Under the pieces are notes generated by a model. That model was not told the DNA's origin. It worked only from the letters and a program-made list of their open reading frames with translations, and ran no database searches. From the NCBI RefSeq assembly GCF_039541075.1, contig NZ_BAABFN010000022.1, forward strand, positions 186,001 to 250,000: 64,000 nucleotides of DNA, in the 5' to 3' direction. This stretch comes from Compostibacter hankyongensis. Its GTDB lineage: Bacteria; Bacteroidota; Bacteroidia; Chitinophagales; Chitinophagaceae. Both the position numbers and the translations under genes were made by a program. This document shows, piece by piece, positions 1 to 9,421 of the stretch. The stretch's first letter is position 1. The number at the start of each line of letters is the position of its first letter.

Positions 1-141
1 GGAGATTTCCAGGGAGTGGTCAATTATATGCTGGAGACCAGAAACTCTTCCGGAGAAATACAGGTCCTTATCGCCGGCGGGTTCTACAAATTTGACGAGC
101 AGGAAATGGGCAATATCATGCGGCTGGTATTCAAAGAATGA
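1..141 (+). CDS. C-terminal end of an unidentified protein (partial)
   Basis: Reading frame 1 is open from the window edge and stops with TGA at 139-141, giving the last 46 residues of a protein. The tail is a soluble, mixed-charge segment with the stretch VLIAGGFYKFDEQEMGN and ends in FKE. It lies 54 bases before the phosphatase-fold lipoprotein on the same strand, so the two are probably co-transcribed. I do not recognise the family; the rest of the gene lies outside the window. Confidence 0.6.
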   Translation, partial: GDFQGVVNYMLETRNSSGEIQVLIAGGFYKFDEQEMGNIMRLVFKE

Positions 142-195
142 GATTCGCCCAACCATTGCCATTCACATTTCATCAGGACGACCAAATACTCACTT

Positions 196-1944
196 ATGCA
201 TATGCACCACAAGGTTTGGAAAGCGCTGTACGGTCTTGCCGCGCTGTTGTTCGCAGCATTGGCCTGCAATAAAGGCTTTGACAGGATACTGGAAAAAAGG
301 GATTATACCGATACAACCAGCTCGGCGGCGCGTACTCCGAAAGTACTCTATATCGTAGTAGACGGCGCCCGGGGCCAATCGGTCCGGGATGCCAAACCGC
401 CCACCTTGCTCCAGCTGAACGAGCATGCCATCTATTCCTGGTATTCCATCACCGATACCCTTACCCTGGATGCTACCGGGTGGGCGGACCTGCTTACGGG
501 TGTGCATAAGGAAAAACACCAGGTGCTCAGTAATGACTTTTCAGGCAATAAACTCGATACCTATCCGGTATTCTTCCGGTACATCAAGGATCGCAAACCG
601 GAGTTCCGGATCGCGGCTTTCAGCAGCTCAAACGATCTGGGCAACAGGCTCATCACGGATGCGGATGTCAACAGGACATTCGGAGGAAACGATGCGGCAG
701 CGCAGGCGGCGGCCCTCAACGAGCTGAAGCTGGATAGCGCAGGACTGGTCTTTCTGCAATTCAAGGATGTGGATCAGGCCGGCGCCAGATACGGCTACGA
801 CGTTTCCGTGCCCCAATACAAAGCTGCTATCCTGAAGGTAGACGGCTATATCGGGAAACTGATGGAAGCCTTAAGGGCACGGAAGAATTTTTCCGGCGAG
901 GATTGGCTGGTCGTGATCACCGCCAACCACGGAGGCCCCTTCCCCGTCGACCCTGCCAAGGACGACCATACCATCCTCAGCGATCCCCGCGTGAACGGAT
1001 TCACCATTTATTACTCGCCTGTTTATGAACCTTCGATGATCGACAAACCTTATACCGGCAACCGGTATGCCGGGCAGGCGGTGCGGCTGCACGACCGCGA
1101 TGCCAACGCGGTGAACGCCGTTGTCCCGGACGACGGCGGAGATTACAACTTCGGAGATACGACTTCCTTCACGGTGGAATTCAAGGTAAAAGTCAACCCG
1201 GGACCCAAAGGGGACTATACCTATACCTACCCCTCTATCCTGGGCAAAAGGGAATCCTTTGACCCTGGCAAACCCGGCTGGGTCATGTTCCTCGAACAAC
1301 ATTACTGGATGATCAACTTCGGCCAGGTAGGGAAAGGGAACATACAGGTAAAGGGAGCGGACATCAGCGACGGCACCTGGCATGATATCGCCGCTGTTAT
1401 CCTTAACCGAAAAGACGGAGCCGGAATTCTTCACCGCTATGCCCGGACCTATACCAACGGGGTGTTCAACAACGAAGGGGAGATCACGGCGCAAGGCAAT
1501 ATCAATACCATGACGCCGCTAACGATGGGCTTTCTTCCCGGCTCTGTCAACGAGCCCGCAGATGTATATATGAGCGAAGTCAAAATCTGGCGCGCTGTGT
1601 TACCCGACAGTACGATCAGCGCCCATGCCTGTGAAACGGAGCTGTCATCGGACCACCCCTATAATGATTATCTTATCGGCTACTGGCCCTGCACCGACGG
1701 ATTCGGGGGACAATTCACCGACAACGGGCCCCTGCAGCACAGCTTCAGCCTCCGGGGCGCTTACCAGTGGGAAGATTATAACGATCTGGTATGCCCGCCT
1801 TCGTCCAGCGACCTGGCTACCCTGGCTCCGCAACCGACAGATATTGCCCGGCAGATCCTCAACTGGCTCAAAGTAATTACAGATACCAAGTGGGACCTGG
1901 ACGGGCGGGTATGGACCACAGATTATACCAACCTCGCCCATTAA
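196..1944 (+). CDS. Alkaline-phosphatase-fold lipoprotein with LamG-like domain, probable pseudoenzyme (DUF4983-like)
   Basis: 582 residues. Residues 1-24 look like a lipoprotein signal with Cys24 as the lipidated residue, placing the protein in the outer envelope. Residues 48-280 have the layout of type I phosphodiesterase/nucleotide pyrophosphatase proteins: VVDGARG near 54-60, LLTGVHKEKH at 99-108, DVDQAGARYG at 191-200 and ITANHGG at 241-247. Residues about 310-500 look like a concanavalin/LamG-type carbohydrate-binding domain. Compared with active family members, the nucleophile Thr position aligns to Asp92, a metal-binding His to Ala197 and a metal-binding Asp to Asn244, so catalysis is doubtful. 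The combination resembles DUF4983 proteins of Bacteroidota. It sits before a secreted PA14 protein and PorV, suggesting a surface glycan-related role (inference). Confidence 0.7.
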   Translation: MHMHHKVWKALYGLAALLFAALACNKGFDRILEKRDYTDTTSSAARTPKVLYIVVDGARGQSVRDAKPPTLLQLNEHAIYSWYSITDTLTLDATGWADLLTGVHKEKHQVLSNDFSGNKLDTYPVFFRYIKDRKPEFRIAAFSSSNDLGNRLITDADVNRTFGGNDAAAQAAALNELKLDSAGLVFLQFKDVDQAGARYGYDVSVPQYKAAILKVDGYIGKLMEALRARKNFSGEDWLVVITANHGGPFPVDPAKDDHTILSDPRVNGFTIYYSPVYEPSMIDKPYTGNRYAGQAVRLHDRDANAVNAVVPDDGGDYNFGDTTSFTVEFKVKVNPGPKGDYTYTYPSILGKRESFDPGKPGWVMFLEQHYWMINFGQVGKGNIQVKGADISDGTWHDIAAVILNRKDGAGILHRYARTYTNGVFNNEGEITAQGNINTMTPLTMGFLPGSVNEPADVYMSEVKIWRAVLPDSTISAHACETELSSDHPYNDYLIGYWPCTDGFGGQFTDNGPLQHSFSLRGAYQWEDYNDLVCPPSSSDLATLAPQPTDIARQILNWLKVITDTKWDLDGRVWTTDYTNLAH

Positions 1945-1991
1945 TCGGAAACCATGCCCCGTCTTTCTTTTCAACGCCAAACTGTTTTGAA

Positions 1992-3872
1992 ATGAAGCAC
2001 CTCATACGGCTTTTGTCCTTTGCGTTCCTGTTGTTCCATATCCCTGCCCGGAGCAGCCTGGCCCGTCCGCTCAGTCCTGCATTAAAAGTTCCTGTCGCCT
2101 CAGCCGGACCGGGAGACTCCACACATGGGCTTATCGGAAGCTATTACACTTATACGGATGCCAATAATGCCTTCGCGGCTTCTCCTTTGATGGTCAGAAT
2201 AGACTCTACCGTGAAATTCAACTGGGGCACCACCTCCGGGCCCTTTACAAGCCATCCGGAGATAATCGATAATTTCTCCATACGCTGGGTAGGCCTTATC
2301 GAAGCGCCGGTCTCCGGCGAGTACACGTTTTATACCAATACCGACGACGGCAGCCGGATATGGATCAACGGACAATCGGTCATCGATTACTGGACCACCT
2401 GCTGTTCGGAGCATTCCGGTAAGATCACCCTGGAAGCCGGGAGAAAATATCCTATCATCTGGGAGTTTCATGAAGGAGGAGGCGGCGCCAATGCCCTGTT
2501 CTTTGACTGGGCGGCCCCCGGCATCGGCCGGCAGGCCGTGCCTTCCCGCTACCTGTATGCCCTGGAGCCCCAAACTGCCGGCAAGCCGCAGATAAGCCCG
2601 CCGGGAGGACTGTACGAGGACAGCGTAGTGGTAAAGATCAGCACCGCGACCCCAAATGCCGAGATCCGCTACACGACAGACGGAAGCGCACCCACCACTA
2701 ACGCGCTTCTGTATAAGGATTCTATTATTTTAAATGAATACAAGACAACCCAGATCCGCGCCAAAACATTTGCCGACGGCATGTTCGCCTCCGAGGAGGT
2801 GAGCAGCGCTTATAACGTAGTGCTGCCTATCGTGGAAGCGCCGGAGTTTACGCCTCCGGGAGGCGTCTATGACAGTTCCCTGAAAGTGACAATCACCAGC
2901 GGGGAACAGGGGGCGGTCATCCATTATACCCTGGACGGCACCGACCCCAACGAGGGTTCTCCCGTATATACCGCACCGGTAGTGATTGACAGCACGCTTC
3001 GCGTCAGGGCTTTCGCGGTAAAGGAAGGGATGACGCCTTCGACCATCAGCTCGGCCACCTATACCCTGATCGACCCGCAGGTGGCAGCCCCAGAATTCAG
3101 CGTGGAGGAAGGCACTTATGAAACCGCCCAAAAGGTGGCCATCACCAGCGATACAAAGAACGCGGTGATCCATTATACCCTGGACGGATCCGAGCCGGAC
3201 CAGGAGTCACCGGTCTACAAGGATCCGCTTCTTATTGATACCACTACCACGATCTACGCCTATGCGGAAAAAGGCTCGACCAAGCCTTCCACCGTCAGCT
3301 CGGCCACTTATACGATCCTGAAGAAGAGCGGCACGGTAGCCAGTCCTGAATTCAGCGTCCCTGCCGGCACCTACGATGCTCCCCAGAAGGTCGGCGTCAC
3401 CTGCGCAACGGAAGGGGCCACCATTTACTACGAGCTGGATGGCAGCGATCCCGACTTCAGATCGCCGGTCTACTTTTCTCCGCTGCAGATCAGCACCAGC
3501 ACGACCCTCAAGGTATATGCGGAAAAAGAAGGCATGCGGCCCTCGGCAATCAACGCTGCCGTATATACGATCAACCTGCCGCCGCCAACCGGTAATCCGT
3601 TGCCGGAAGACATGCCGCCTCCCGCCCTGAAGATCACCCCCAACCCGGCCAGCGACGTGGTGCGGATCAGCTGGAGCAATATGGTATACACCCTGAAGGG
3701 AACGCGCCTGATCGTTACAGACACCCGCGGGGCCGTGGTGCACGATGCGCTGGTAAAAGGAGGCTACACTTATCACGAATTTTCAGTAGCACGGCTGGCC
3801 GGCGGCGTATATTATGTAAAGGCCTGGTCGGGGCAAACGGTAGCCAAGGGAAAATTTATTGTCAGCAAATAA
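1992..3872 (+). CDS. Secreted PA14 / chitobiase-C-terminal repeat protein with type IX sorting domain
   Basis: 626 residues from the ATG at 1992. The frame is open further upstream, but that part overlaps the previous gene and has no signal peptide. Residues 1-24 are a Sec signal. Residues 47-190 form a PA14 domain, including the TDDGSRIWING segment. Four repeats of about 76 residues follow (roughly 199-276, 284-359, 367-442, 451-527), each with the (R/H/Y)YTxDGSxP-like core of the chitobiase/beta-hexosaminidase C-terminal domain (CHB_HEX_C). A proline-rich linker leads to residues 545-626, which begin LKITPNPASD and end in GGVYYVKAWSG...KFIVSK, the type A sorting tail used by the type IX secretion system. 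No catalytic domain is visible; it is probably a glycan-binding surface protein. porV follows 28 bases downstream. Confidence 0.85.
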   Translation: MKHLIRLLSFAFLLFHIPARSSLARPLSPALKVPVASAGPGDSTHGLIGSYYTYTDANNAFAASPLMVRIDSTVKFNWGTTSGPFTSHPEIIDNFSIRWVGLIEAPVSGEYTFYTNTDDGSRIWINGQSVIDYWTTCCSEHSGKITLEAGRKYPIIWEFHEGGGGANALFFDWAAPGIGRQAVPSRYLYALEPQTAGKPQISPPGGLYEDSVVVKISTATPNAEIRYTTDGSAPTTNALLYKDSIILNEYKTTQIRAKTFADGMFASEEVSSAYNVVLPIVEAPEFTPPGGVYDSSLKVTITSGEQGAVIHYTLDGTDPNEGSPVYTAPVVIDSTLRVRAFAVKEGMTPSTISSATYTLIDPQVAAPEFSVEEGTYETAQKVAITSDTKNAVIHYTLDGSEPDQESPVYKDPLLIDTTTTIYAYAEKGSTKPSTVSSATYTILKKSGTVASPEFSVPAGTYDAPQKVGVTCATEGATIYYELDGSDPDFRSPVYFSPLQISTSTTLKVYAEKEGMRPSAINAAVYTINLPPPTGNPLPEDMPPPALKITPNPASDVVRISWSNMVYTLKGTRLIVTDTRGAVVHDALVKGGYTYHEFSVARLAGGVYYVKAWSGQTVAKGKFIVSK

Positions 3873-3900
3873 TGATATTAAAAAAGATAAATACCGACAG

Positions 3901-5082
3901 ATGAAAAAAATATTCGTCATCCTTTTGGGAAGTGCCGGGCTGCTGTCCGTTACTGCCGGCGCCGTCCGGGCACAGATGACCTACGGTGCTGTCGACGGGC
4001 GGGTAAATACCGTGAATACCGCCGTTCCTTTCCTGCGTATTGTTCCCGACGCCCGCAGCGGGGCGATGGGCGATGCAGGTCTCGCGCTTTCAGCCGATGC
4101 GACAGCCGTATTTCATAACCTGGCTAAGCTGCCCTTTGCAGAAAAAGGTGCAGGGGCTACGGTGACGTATACCCCCTGGCTCCGGGAGATGGCAGACGAC
4201 GTTTTCCTCGCCGCCATAGGCGGCTACCGGAAGCTGGACGAGCGCCAGGCTATAGGGGCTTCGCTGCGCTACTTTGATATGGGAGATATACAGCTGACAG
4301 ATTTCGAAGGCACGGACCTGGCCCGTTCCCATCCCCGTGAATTTGCCGTGGATGCAGGATATGCGCTGAAATTAGACGATGGTTTTTCGATGGGCATCGC
4401 TCTACGGTATATTCATTCCCGTCTGGCCAACGGCGGAAAAGCGGACGGGAGCAGCTATAAGGCCGGCACGGCTGTGGCAGGAGACATCTCCGCCTTTTAT
4501 ACCAAGAATGTCAGCTATGGCGGGAAACAAGGCGGCATATGGAGCTTCGGCGCGGCCATTACCAACCTGGGCTCCAGAATATCCTATACCCAGGATTCCG
4601 GCGATAAGGATTTTCTCCCGGCCAACCTGGGGATCGGCGCGGCCTACACCCATCTCATTGACGAGCGCAACAAGATCACCCTCACACTGGACATCAACAA
4701 ATTAATGGCGCCTACGCCGGATACCGCGGATGCCGACCGGAACAATATACCGGATTACCGGGAAAAGGGAACGGTGGGCGCGCTTTTCAGCTCCTTCGGA
4801 GATGCCCCCGGAGGGATAAAGGAAGAGCTTCATGAGCTCATGTATTCTGTCGGTGCGGAATACTGGTACAATAGCCTGTTCGCCATCCGGGCCGGCTATT
4901 TCAACGAGCACAGGACCAAGGGCAATCGCAAGTTCCTGTCGCTGGGCATAGGATTGAAATATGACCGGTTCGGACTCGATTTTTCTTATCTGGTCCCTTC
5001 CGGAAGCGGCGTACAACAAAACCCCCTTTCCAATACCCTGCGTTTGTCTCTGCAGGCCGATCTGGACGGTCTGGGTAAATAA
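3901..5082 (+). CDS. porV: Type IX secretion outer membrane protein PorV (PorV/PorQ family)
   Basis: 393 residues from the ATG at 3901, which gives a good signal peptide (MKKIFVILLG... to VRAQ). The mature start contains FLRIVPDARSGAMGDAG, a hallmark of PorV-type FadL-like beta barrels, followed by alternating barrel strands to an aromatic-poor end LSLQADLDGLGK. PorV shuttles folded type IX cargo from the Sov translocon to the sortase PorU at the outer membrane. Here it lies 28 bases after a gene whose product carries a type IX sorting tail, and no porU is visible beside it. It could therefore be a secondary paralogue rather than the core PorV; the full length and N-terminal motif favour true PorV over PorQ. 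Confidence 0.87.
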   Translation: MKKIFVILLGSAGLLSVTAGAVRAQMTYGAVDGRVNTVNTAVPFLRIVPDARSGAMGDAGLALSADATAVFHNLAKLPFAEKGAGATVTYTPWLREMADDVFLAAIGGYRKLDERQAIGASLRYFDMGDIQLTDFEGTDLARSHPREFAVDAGYALKLDDGFSMGIALRYIHSRLANGGKADGSSYKAGTAVAGDISAFYTKNVSYGGKQGGIWSFGAAITNLGSRISYTQDSGDKDFLPANLGIGAAYTHLIDERNKITLTLDINKLMAPTPDTADADRNNIPDYREKGTVGALFSSFGDAPGGIKEELHELMYSVGAEYWYNSLFAIRAGYFNEHRTKGNRKFLSLGIGLKYDRFGLDFSYLVPSGSGVQQNPLSNTLRLSLQADLDGLGK

Positions 5083-5111
5083 CCTGCATACGTCGCTTTA
5101 TCCGCGGCCGA

Positions 5112-6023
5112 TCAGCGTATCCATTTATTGCTCTTCATCCAGTATATGCAGCTGTTGAACCATTCGTCAAACGGGGGAGCGGTAATGAACCCGTGCTCTC
5201 CCTTTTCATAGAGGTGCAGCTCGGCGGGCACTCCGCTGTGGTGCAGGGCCTCGTAGAAGTAAAGACTGTTCTGGGAAAGCACCACCTTATCATCCACCGC
5301 ATGGGCCAGGAAGGTAGGCGGCGTATGCGCATCCACCTGCAGCTCATTGGAAAAAAGCCGGATCTGCTCCGGAGAGGGGTGGGCGCCGAGCAGGTTATCC
5401 CTGGAGCCGACATGGCCTATGCTGTCCGTGAAGCTGATCACAGGATAGATCAGCAGCATAAAATCCGGGCGCAGGCTGGTGCCGTTTTTATTTTCAATAT
5501 AGGCGTGACCGAAATGAGTGCCGGCCGAGGAGGCCAGGTGGCCGCCGGCGGAGAATCCCATGATGCCGATACGATGCGGATCCAGCTTCCACTGCGCTGC
5601 TTTTTCACGAACCGTTTTTATGGCCTGCTGCGCATCCTGGAGGGGACCGATGCTCTTATCCTGCAGGGTACGATCGCTCGGCAGCCGGTACTTCAAAATA
5701 AAGGCAGCCACCCCCACCTTGTTGAACGCCCTGGCGATACGGATACCTTCCCAGGAATACATCAGGGCATGGTAGCCGCCGCCGGGACATATGATCACGG
5801 ACGCTCCGCTGGCCGTATTCGCCGGCGGGAAATAGGCGGTGAGCGTAGGCACGGATACCTCGGTAAGCACGGTATCCAGCTCCTTGTTTATCGTAACCTG
5901 TTGTTTATCCGCAACGGGCCGGGCATTGGGGATGCTGCCGGAATACAGGGGCAGCACCTGCTGGGCCTGACAAAACGCGGCGCAAAAGAAAAAGGCAAAG
6001 AAAAAAAGCAGAGAACGGATCAT
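5112..6023 (-). CDS. Secreted alpha/beta hydrolase (esterase, acetylxylan-esterase-like)
   Basis: 303 residues using the ATG at 6023, which gives a signal peptide ending FCQAQQ; an upstream in-frame start would place 24 hydrophilic residues before it. The oxyanion region is IICPGGGYHALMYSWEG, the nucleophile elbow is GFSAGG with Ser158, and the Asp (HAVDDKVV) and His (GEHGF) of the triad are present. This is the arrangement of the BD-FAE/acetyl-xylan esterase group common in Bacteroidota. The substrate is inferred to be an acylated sugar or polysaccharide in the periplasm. It is the last gene of a three-gene minus-strand unit, 71 bases after the antiporter. Confidence 0.85.
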   Translation of the reverse strand: MIRSLLFFFAFFFCAAFCQAQQVLPLYSGSIPNARPVADKQQVTINKELDTVLTEVSVPTLTAYFPPANTASGASVIICPGGGYHALMYSWEGIRIARAFNKVGVAAFILKYRLPSDRTLQDKSIGPLQDAQQAIKTVREKAAQWKLDPHRIGIMGFSAGGHLASSAGTHFGHAYIENKNGTSLRPDFMLLIYPVISFTDSIGHVGSRDNLLGAHPSPEQIRLFSNELQVDAHTPPTFLAHAVDDKVVLSQNSLYFYEALHHSGVPAELHLYEKGEHGFITAPPFDEWFNSCIYWMKSNKWIR

Positions 6024-6094
6024 GGTTTTTTCAGTTTTCAGAAGAATAAAGATAGCAGATTTTGCCATGCTTGTCCGGTTTGTGAAATACAACA

Positions 6095-8287
6095 TTATCC
6101 GGCGGATGGGGAGTCTGTATCGCCGCCGGGATCCTCTTTGTCCTGGCGGGGACCGCCGCGGAACATCTTCTTCACCGCCCTGCCCAGCTTGCTGATGTTT
6201 TCGATCTGCTCCTGGATGGGCGCCAGCGTAAGGTCTTCGCCCTGCAGGCCGGATTCCTTTACCTCAACCATGTTTTGTTCGGGGTAGATCAGGATAAAAT
6301 TATTTTCGCGGAAATGGCGGTTGAGCTTTACGGGAATATTATCGAGGAAGGTATGATAAGAAAGGGTACCCTTCCGGGCGCTTATGATGATCAGCAGGTC
6401 ATGCCGGCTTACGGACCTCGATATTACCAGGAAATCTTCCAGGTCGTCGAATACCCGGAACTGCACCTGCACGGGATTCTTGCTCCGGCCAAGCTCGCGC
6501 ATGAAGGCATCCTGCGTTTTTTTACCGGTACACAAAAGAATGTCCGCGCCTGCCTGCCTGGAAAGCGCTTCCACCTTCCGTATGCAGTGAGCGAATCCTA
6601 TTTCGTACTCGGCGTTTCCCGGAATGATAAGCACCACTTTACGGGTAGTGTTCAGCGGATAAAGAAAGCGGCTGACATAAATATTCTGCCAGTTGTTCAG
6701 CAACAGGCTACCCAGCTTGGTGCCGAACAAGCGGTCGGTGGTGCTGATCCGCGAGCTCCAGCCCATGATCAGATCGGTTGCCGTAACTTCCTTGGCGGCG
6801 CGGGTAATACCGCTGACCACATTGAGGTCCACCCGGGTGATGATCTGTACCGGGCTGTCGGTGGCCGAGGCATGCTTGATCACCTTTTCCAGCATCTTAT
6901 TGCTCAGCAGGACCTTCTCGCCGGCCTCCTCATCGTCTTTTACAATGCTGAGGGCATAGATCGGTGTGCGCTGGCGGGGGTCTTTCAGCATAATGGCAAA
7001 GTCCATCAGCTGCTCGATGGTTTCGGGATTCGAGATCGGCACCAGGATGTTTTCCCGGCTTTCTTCCATTTCAGGAAGAGCCTGGCTTTCCACAATGGCC
7101 AGCTTGCGGCCTGCGTTTTCGGTGATGAAGGAAGATACCAGACAGGTGATCAGGATCAGGATAACTGTACCGTTTAAGATCGTTTCATTGACAATGCCCA
7201 TTTCAAAACCCACCAGGATAACGGCCAGGGTAGCCGCGGCGCGGGAGCTGGTAAGCCCGAACAACAATCTGCGCTGCACCATGCTATAACCGTATATCTT
7301 CTGTACGATCAGGGCAGCCAGCCATTTCCCCAGGAAGGCAATCACCAAGAGCACACCGGCCAGTACCAGTATGCCGGAGCCATGGAGAAATACCCGGAGG
7401 TCTACCCGCATCCCTACACTCAGCAGGAAAAAGGGAATAAACAACGTATTGCCCACAAAATCGATCCGGTTCATCAGCGGGGAGGTATGCGGGATAAGAC
7501 GGTTCAGCGCCAGGCCGGCCATAAACGCGCCGATGATAGCCTCCACCCCAGCCAGCTTGGCCAGCATACCAGCCAGGAACACCATCGCCAGGACAAAAAT
7601 ATAATGAGTGGTGTTATCCGCTTTAATGTTCCTGAAAAACCATCTGGCGATCAGGGGGAATAATAAAAACACGATCAGCACAAACACTACTATGGAAATC
7701 CCCAACCTGAGCCAGAACGCCTGGTTCAGCGTACCCCTGGCCGCCCCGGTGATGACCGCCAGTATGAGCAGCACCAGGGTATCCGTAATGATGGTCCCCC
7801 CTACCGCAATGGTGACGACCTGATTTTTGGTAATGCCCAATCTGCTTGCAATAGGATAGGACACGAGCGTATGCGTGGCAAACATGCTGGAGATAAGTAC
7901 GGAAGGTACCCATCCGAAATGCAGAAGGTAATGACATACGGGAACGCCCATCCCAAAAGGAAGGATAAAGGTACACAATCCGAACACCGCGCTGCGCCCG
8001 CGATTTTTTAAAAACTCGTTCATCTCCAGGTCCAGCCCGGCGAGGAACATGATGTACAGGAGTCCCACCATGCCGAACAGCTCTATACTGCTATCGTAAC
8101 GCAGCACATTAAGGCCATACGGCCCGATGATCACGCCGGCAATGATCAGCCCGATAATGCTGGGGATACGGAATTTCCGGAGGATAATGGGGGCCAGCAG
8201 GATAATAAACAGCACGATCGAAAAGATCAGCACCGGATCCTTCAGCGGCAGGCTCAGGTCAATGGATAACAGTAACGACTTCATCAT
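6095..8287 (-). CDS. CPA2-family cation/proton antiporter with cytoplasmic stress-type domain
   Basis: 730 residues from the ATG at 8287 (the next codon but one is also ATG). Residues 1-400 contain about 12 membrane segments typical of Na+(K+)/H+ exchangers, with PSIIGLIIAGVIIGP near the N terminus and LFIMFLAGLDLEM-like text (LYIMFLAGLDLEM) after it. Residues about 410-730 are soluble and carry two regions reminiscent of universal-stress domains (ILVPISNPETIEQLMDFA; VVLIIPGNAEYEIGFAHCI). No TrkA-N domain was recognised. The role is probably pH or cation homeostasis at the inner membrane. The gene begins 13 bases after the stop of the lipoprotein gene, suggesting co-transcription. Confidence 0.88.
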   Translation of the reverse strand: MMKSLLLSIDLSLPLKDPVLIFSIVLFIILLAPIILRKFRIPSIIGLIIAGVIIGPYGLNVLRYDSSIELFGMVGLLYIMFLAGLDLEMNEFLKNRGRSAVFGLCTFILPFGMGVPVCHYLLHFGWVPSVLISSMFATHTLVSYPIASRLGITKNQVVTIAVGGTIITDTLVLLILAVITGAARGTLNQAFWLRLGISIVVFVLIVFLLFPLIARWFFRNIKADNTTHYIFVLAMVFLAGMLAKLAGVEAIIGAFMAGLALNRLIPHTSPLMNRIDFVGNTLFIPFFLLSVGMRVDLRVFLHGSGILVLAGVLLVIAFLGKWLAALIVQKIYGYSMVQRRLLFGLTSSRAAATLAVILVGFEMGIVNETILNGTVILILITCLVSSFITENAGRKLAIVESQALPEMEESRENILVPISNPETIEQLMDFAIMLKDPRQRTPIYALSIVKDDEEAGEKVLLSNKMLEKVIKHASATDSPVQIITRVDLNVVSGITRAAKEVTATDLIMGWSSRISTTDRLFGTKLGSLLLNNWQNIYVSRFLYPLNTTRKVVLIIPGNAEYEIGFAHCIRKVEALSRQAGADILLCTGKKTQDAFMRELGRSKNPVQVQFRVFDDLEDFLVISRSVSRHDLLIIISARKGTLSYHTFLDNIPVKLNRHFRENNFILIYPEQNMVEVKESGLQGEDLTLAPIQEQIENISKLGRAVKKMFRGGPRQDKEDPGGDTDSPSAG

Positions 8288-8300
8288 AGAACACTTACGC

Positions 8301-9215
8301 TTATTTTTTCTTTGTAAATGTTCCGTCAAAAAAACAACGGATATCGCGATAGGCGCCGCAGCCCCCGATCTCTTTCAGCCCAACGCGCGAAGCAGAGAAG
8401 GTAAAACGAAGCCCGCAGGGACCATCCTCCTCCTTAAACTCACCCAGGCCCGGCCGCACAAAATGCCCCGTACCGCTGATCTCCCCCTTACAGTCGCCGT
8501 TTTTATTAAAGTATATAAAAAAACGAAAGCTTTTGGCATCCGCGCCGTCGCGTATGGAAACGAGGCCGGTTTTTCCCAAAAGGTAATCGGCGGAATACTT
8601 GTGCTTCCGGGGCAGCGTATCGATGGGATTGATCTGGTCGGCTGTCAGTGACTGGGCATTGTTGGTAAGGATAAGGGTGAAGGTCCCATCCGGGTTCACC
8701 ATATATACATCCTCACCCGGGTTGCGCGCACTGCCCGGCTTTGAGATATTCAGGTAAAGCAATAATTTCTGATCTATCCGGAAGCCCTGCCTGATCTTCG
8801 GATCCGACCGGCCGATAATCCGGGCATCCGAAAAACGGCCTTTTTTGTCAAAAACACACAGGTATACCGCTCTTATACGGGGATTAACAGCCTTCAGCAG
8901 AAGAAAATGCTGCCGGCTTTCGCTTTGCAGGCGCCCCAGCGGATAATAATGCGTTTTGACTTTTTTTATCGTCACCTCCTTCAGCATGCTGTCCGGTACA
9001 AAAGCAGAAAGATCCTCCGGCTCAAGTTCGGGAACGCGCGGTTTAGCCGCCAGGGAATCCGCGGGGTATTGAAAAGGAGTTTCCAGCTCGGGAAACAGGC
9101 TTTGGAGGTCGTTGAAAGAATGCAACCCCTTTCCGCCGCGCTGCCCGCCGCTCCGGCAGGCGGTCAATAAAACGGCTATTGCCAGTATTCCTGCTATTCG
9201 TTTCACCTGAATCAT
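8301..9215 (-). CDS. Lipoprotein of unknown function
   Basis: 304 residues. MIQVKRIAGILAIAVLLTAC is a clear lipoprotein signal with Cys20. The mature part begins with a Gly/Arg-rich stretch and is then a soluble mixed alpha/beta protein containing several Lys-rich strands (EVTIKKVKTHYYPLGR). No family or catalytic motif is recognised. Its C-terminal third (GDCKGEISGTGHFVRPGLGEFKE) could be a beta-sheet domain. It is first in the minus-strand unit with the antiporter and the esterase, which may link it to envelope homeostasis; this is inference only. Confidence 0.75.
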   Translation of the reverse strand: MIQVKRIAGILAIAVLLTACRSGGQRGGKGLHSFNDLQSLFPELETPFQYPADSLAAKPRVPELEPEDLSAFVPDSMLKEVTIKKVKTHYYPLGRLQSESRQHFLLLKAVNPRIRAVYLCVFDKKGRFSDARIIGRSDPKIRQGFRIDQKLLLYLNISKPGSARNPGEDVYMVNPDGTFTLILTNNAQSLTADQINPIDTLPRKHKYSADYLLGKTGLVSIRDGADAKSFRFFIYFNKNGDCKGEISGTGHFVRPGLGEFKEEDGPCGLRFTFSASRVGLKEIGGCGAYRDIRCFFDGTFTKKK

Positions 9216-9388
9216 TTAAACGGTTAAAAGAACACGACCCGAAATGTTTTCCCGCCGCCCGTTTTCCCCGGCAATGTTAACAAAAAACGGCAGGAAAGTC
9301 AGAAAACGATTTCTTAATTTTTGAAAAACACCGCCCGGCCGCCTGATCGGGCCTGGCCGACCACAAAATATGGTTAGTTAAAAATTTT

Positions 9389-9408
9389 TTATTAGATTTG
9401 CCTAATAA
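9389..9408 (+). promoter_or_regulatory. DtxR/MntR-like operator overlapping the mntH promoter
   Basis: A palindrome with 7-base arms, TTATTAG and CTAATAA, and a 6-base spacer. Its core TTAGATTTGCCTAA matches the classical DtxR-type core TTAGGTTAGCCTAA at 12 of 14 positions. It contains the box TAGATTTG (9393-9400), a match to the Bacteroidota -7 element TAnnTTTG, so a bound metal-sensing repressor would block transcription. The mntH start lies 14 bases downstream. Confidence 0.65.
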
Positions 9409-9421
9409 TTGACCCGCTTAC

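Noticed and set aside
8907..9170. Small plus-strand open frame opposite the lipoprotein gene
   Set aside because: Shadow of the minus-strand lipoprotein with no promoter, start context or family features.
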